From: Odontesthes bonariensis
Lineage: Eukaryota; Chordata; Actinopteri; Atheriniformes; Atherinopsidae
Direction: 5' to 3'
Length of the DNA: 64,000 nt
Assembly: GCF_027942865.1 (NCBI RefSeq)
Contig: NC_134515.1
Coordinates: 29,254,449 to 29,318,448 of the forward strand
The position numbers and the translations under genes were made by a program. The notes beneath the pieces are model-generated. The model searched no databases. It saw nothing but the letters and a program-made list of their open reading frames with translations, and had not been told where the DNA came from. Shown piece after piece: positions 59,723 through 64,000 of the stretch (positions are counted from its first letter, which is position 1; the number at the start of each line of letters is the position of its first letter).

Positions 59723-62232
59723 CTCTGTTTAATAAACATTGGCACATCCATGTGGACAACCCTCAGGACAAAGGGACTAAAGACCTGAGTAACACTCTGG
59801 AAAACTTTGGGCTGACTCAGCATGTAACAGAGGCCACGCACAATAGGGGCCACACTCTAGACTTACTGATCTCTAAGGGTCTGAGCATTTCAAAGGTTAC
59901 TGTGTCTGATGTGGGCCTGTCTGATCATTCCTGTGTTTTCTTTGAGAGTACGATCTTTAACCAGGTCTTCTCTTTAGCACCTGCCCTGTCCAGGGGTTCA
60001 GTCAATGAGCTCGCCAGTAGCTTCAATGCTAAAATGTTAAATATTATGGATGCTATTGCTCCCATTAAGATGAAGGTTATCTCTGGAAGGAAGAAGTCTC
60101 CATGGCGAAATTCCACACTGGTGAAAAATGTGAAGAGAGTGTCGGAAAGCTGAGCGCAGATGGAGAAAAACAAATCTCCAGGTTCATTATAACATCTATA
60201 AAGAGAAACTTCACTCTTATAATTTACAATTGAGGAATGCAAGAAAGTCCTACTTCTCTGACATCATCACCAAAAACAGTCATAATGCTCAGGCCTTATT
60301 TGCTACAGTTGACAGGCTAACAAACCCTCCTGTGTTAGTGGCAACTGAACTTCATTCCACCATGGCCTGCAATGACTTTGCCAAATTCTTCACAGACAAA
60401 ATCCTAAATATTAGACAAGCAGTTGGTACATCAGCAGCAGGTTCAGCATATGTACCGTCTCCACCGAAAACCCGTTTAAACACTATGACACAGTTCCAAC
60501 CCATTAACAGCAAAGACCTGGAGGACATCTTACGTCAGCTGAACTCCTCCTCTTGCTGTTTAGACATCCTGCCAACAGCTTTTTTCAAAAGGGTCTCAAA
60601 GATTTTGGAGTCAGACCTGTTACTGATGGTGAACTTGTCTTTAATGTCGGGTGTGTTTCCAGAGCCACTAAAAACAGCTGTAATCAAACCTCTGCTGAAA
60701 AAGGACAATCTTGACAAGACACAAATGAACAACTACAGGCCTATCTCAAATCTCCCATTTTTAATTAAGATCATTGAAAAAGCGGTTTTTTAACAGCTTA
60801 ATTAAACAAAATAACTGTTATGACACCTTCCAGTCAGGTTTTAGACAGCACCACAGCACTGAGACTGCTCTGACCAAAGTGTTTAACGACATATGTCTGA
60901 ATACAGACGGTGGAAAAATGTCAGTCTTAGTTTTACTGGATCTCAGTGCTGCATTTGATACAGTTGACTACAATATATTACTGAAAAGACTGGAAAACTG
61001 GGCAGGTCTTTCCGGAACTGTACTAAACTGGTTCAAAACATACTTAGAGAACAGGAAGTACTTTGTGTCAATAGGTAACTTTACATCTGAGCACACAAGA
61101 GACACATGTGGAGTTCCCCAAGGTTCCATCCTGGGACCTCTTCTGTTTAACATCTACATGCTCCCACTGGCACAGATTATAAAAAACAACAAAATAAACT
61201 ACCATCGCTATGCAGATGACACGCAGATATATATTACAATGTCACCAGGAGACCGAGGCCCTGTACAATCTCTTGGTAAATGCATAGAGGAGATTAATGA
61301 CTGGATGTGCCACAACTTTCTCCAGCTAAACAAAAACAAAACTGAGGTAATTGTCTTTGGAGTCAAAGAGAAACTATTACAGGTCACCACAGAACTTCAA
61401 TCTATACACCTAGGATCTACCAACCAGGCCAGAAATCTGGGTGTAGGGATGGACTCAGACCTAAATTTGGAAAAACACGTTAGGGCAGTAACAAAGTCAG
61501 CCTACTATCACCTTAAGGTTAAAGGATCTGATGTGTCAGCAGGACCTGGAAAAACTAGTCCATGCATTCATCTTTAGTAGGCTTGACTACTGTAACAGCA
61601 TCTTTACAGGTCTACCTAAAAAGTCAGTTAGACAACTGCAGCTTATTCAGAACTCTGCTGCTCGAGTCCTCACTAAGACCAAAAAAAGTGGACCACATCA
61701 GTCCAGCTCTGAGGTCTTCACACTGGCTGCCTGTCCATCAGATGATAGACTTTAAAGTTCTGATGCTGGTCTATAAAGCTCTGAATGGTCTTGGACCAAA
61801 ATACATCAGTCACCTCCTGACCCAGTATGAGCCTTCCAGACCCCTCAGGTCATCTGGATCCAGTCTTCTATCAGTTCCCAGAGTCAGAACCAGACATGGA
61901 GAAGCTGCATTCAGCTTCTATGCTCCACATCTCTGGAACAAACTCCCAGTAAGCCTCAGATCACCTGAAACACTCAGTGTATTTAAGTCCAGGTTGAAGA
62001 CACACCTATTTTCAGCTGCATTTGAATAAAGCTCCAAATCTGAAGCTTGAGTTTCAAAACATAATCATATTTTAACTACTGATTTTATCTGATTTTATCT
62101 ATTGTTCTTATTTCTTTCTTTTTTGTTTAAAATTTAAACCATGCTTTTTATTTCTACTGTTTTAATGTATCTGTAAAGCACTTTGAATCGTCCTGTAGTT
62201 GAATTGTGCTATACAAATAAACTTGCCTTGCC
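59723..62232 (+). mobile_element. L2/Maui-like LINE, 5'-truncated, frame-shifted
   Basis: It begins within the endonuclease (HVDNPQDKGTKDLSNTL, TLDLLISKGLSISKV, SDHSCVFF) and runs through the linker and [62 protein letters not shown]. It ends FKSRLKTHLFSAAFE at 62029. Frames break near 60150, 60785 (T run), 61515 and 61685 (A run). The 3' tail is repeated CTTGC near 62222-62238. It is a different subfamily from the other L2-like copies here. Confidence 0.9.
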
Positions 62233-62559
62233 TTGCCTTATGCAGCAACTGAATGGCATGATATACTGTATAAGAACAGCTGAATGATGAAATCCAAGGC
62301 GACTGCTCTCGAGTGAATGTTACCGTACTCACAAAATACATCCTATATTAAGACTGCTTAAATTAATTTTTTATAGGCTGTATCGCTGATATTTTGGTTA
62401 TTCATACAATATACAATTATACAATGTAATGCGATTTGCTTCCCAAAAAACTGAGCAACCTATGATGATAACAGTTAAACTACTCATATGGTTATATGGT
62501 CACAGGCTGAATGGGTACTGATGACATGCAGATGAAGAGTCAGTCGTATCAGATGTTCA

Positions 62560-62905
62560 AACGAACTGAAAATTCAATCTATAGACAGCACAAGAAAGGA
62601 ATTATGTTAAGCTAATACTACAAAATACTTTACAGAACAATGCAGCCTACGGGCATTATCCAAGATGACAGTGCCAGAATTCAGGCTCAAATTGTGAAAG
62701 AGTGGTTGAGGGAGCACGAGACATTTACCACATGGATTGGCCACCACAGAGTCCAGACCTTAACCCCATTGAGAATCTTTGGGATGTGCTGGAGAAGACT
62801 GCGCAGCGGTCCAACTCTCCCATCATCACTACAAGATCTTGGTGAAAAATTAATGAAACTGCACGGAAATAAATGTTGTGACATTGCAGGAGCTTTTCTG
62901 TAGGA
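62560..62905 (+). mobile_element. Tc1/mariner transposase, C-terminal fragment
   Basis: 62650-62900 reads IQDDSARIQAQIVKEWLREH then, after shifts, LTPLRIFGMCWRRLRSGPTL and LQDLGEKLMKL. These are the catalytic end (QDD-AR-H, SPDLNPIENLWDVLE) of a Tc1 family different from the one at 58840. No termini were found; limits are approximate. Confidence 0.75.
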
Positions 62906-64000
62906 CGAGCAGTGCATATTGGAGCTCTTTGGATACAATCCAGATGTCCAAAGTGTCCATTGACGCACCTGGTGGAGAAACTAACTAGGTGTTTGAAAAA
63001 AGATCTTCCAGTGTCAACATGTTTCGAAGTCTTTAAGTTGCCATAAAGACATCCACATCTCCAGGGATGCAAAAAGCACACACATTTATTCAAATGAAGT
63101 TATATGTACCAGTACTTAAAGCAGGGCTCAGTAATATGGGGTTTGTTTACCATGCAATACACACCCCAAAGCTGTAGGGGGAGCTCCGTAGAAAATAGGC
63201 GACAGTCTAGCCAGACTGTCGTAAACCCATTTTTCAAGACACTGGCAGAGAGTTGGAGAAGTAGAGATGCTTAACTCGAATCTTTTGGGCAATCCGGGCT
63301 GATTGGATCATTTCGAGGAGAGGATTCGAGTTATACTGACCACTTGAATCACTTATTTAAAAAAAAAAAAAAAAAAAAAAAAACCCTTTCTGCCGTTTAG
63401 TGGCTATGCGCCTCGCCTTTTTTTTGTCCCATTTATCAATTAATTTTGATAAATCAAAGAGCAGCCTACGGCTACAAGTTCATTCATTTATTTTTGTCAA
63501 GTAATAATTCAATGCCATTTTATCTGAAAGCCAGACACAACAGCTAGTGTGTGCATTTACACAGCGACAAATGTGGTAGCATTAGGTGAGGCAATGCTGA
63601 GTTTAGACCTACAAGGAAACAACATGGAATGATCTTGCCCTCTCGCGTGTCGCGAGACTTCCAGAGCTAAACAAAGCACGCGGCGCCACAGGCAAAGTTG
63701 CAAGCGCTGTTTCGGGCTAGGGCCACCAGATGGAGATGGAAATGTCACCGTTTTCATCTGAACGGGTCAGCCAAGCAAACTGATGATTGCCAAGCAATTT
63801 TATGACCATGAAAAAGTTGCATAGCATGTCTTTAAGTAAGAGTACCATCACAACAGTGTTAAAATATCCCATCCATACAAATAAATGGTAATTTTACAAA
63901 ACAATGCAGCCTTATGAAAAGTTATTGGAAAACAATCATCAAACATATTTTGGACATACCAGTTGAGAGCAAAGCAGAAAGTCAACTGACCCAAAACCAT
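62906..64000. other. Right flank, nothing recognised
   Basis: Apart from an A run at 63359-63382, no exon or named repeat was identified. The sequence near 63640-63840 feels repeat-like but could not be assigned. Confidence 0.4.

Overview
The window is nuclear DNA of a ray-finned fish, most likely a teleost. Host genes are split into short exons with GT-AG junctions, and the sequence between them is full of repeat families common in teleosts: L2/Maui-like and Rex1-like LINEs, Tc1/mariner copies, tRNA-derived SINEs, hAT and TTAA-target elements, and ATCT microsatellites. No bacterial-style operon, CRISPR array or viral gene was seen.

Six protein-coding genes were reconstructed by joining exons in phase. 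In order: the last exon of ormdl2 (+, 1616-1751; the rest lies left of the window); nemp1 (-, 11717-6957, 9 coding exons, 426 aa); cd63 (+, 17533-25025, 7 coding exons, 240 aa); letmd1 (-, 32821-26539, 9 exons, 360 aa); gtsf1 (+, 39853-43184, 6 coding exons, 187 aa); and nr4a1 (-, 54370-51438, 6 coding exons, 571 aa). From memory, the human orthologues all lie in 12q13, so this looks like a conserved vertebrate block in rearranged order. The genes do not form a pathway: sphingolipid control (ormdl2), nuclear envelope (nemp1), endolysosomal tetraspanin (cd63), mitochondrial inner membrane (letmd1), piRNA-guided transposon silencing (gtsf1) and an immediate-early nuclear receptor (nr4a1). Neighbours alternate in direction: ormdl2/nemp1, cd63/letmd1 and gtsf1/nr4a1 converge; nemp1/cd63 and letmd1/gtsf1 diverge.

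The rest is mostly transposable elements. 2.2-4.9 kb is a nearly open minus-strand LINE. 12.4-15 kb holds two LINE remnants and two ATCT tracts. The second cd63 intron holds a 922-bp near-perfect palindrome flanked by TTAA. 33.5-38.3 kb holds an unclassified repeat, a Tc1 relic, a SINE, a three-unit tandem repeat split by a TTAA element, and a 1.2-kb two-gene DNA transposon relic with a THAP domain next to the gtsf1 5' region. The gtsf1 third coding intron region (after exon 40001-40140) holds a 1.36-kb TTAA-flanked inverted duplication, each arm carrying the start of a transposon protein with a P2X7-ballast-like cysteine motif, plus a hAT element with an exact 8-bp target duplication. 43.8-49.9 kb holds another Tc1, a second copy of the unclassified repeat with an 18-bp target duplication, and nested LINEs. 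55.8-62.9 kb holds LINE and Tc1 relics.

The most unusual items are the two long inverted-repeat elements inside transcribed introns, one of them in a piRNA-pathway gene, and the paired unclassified repeat.
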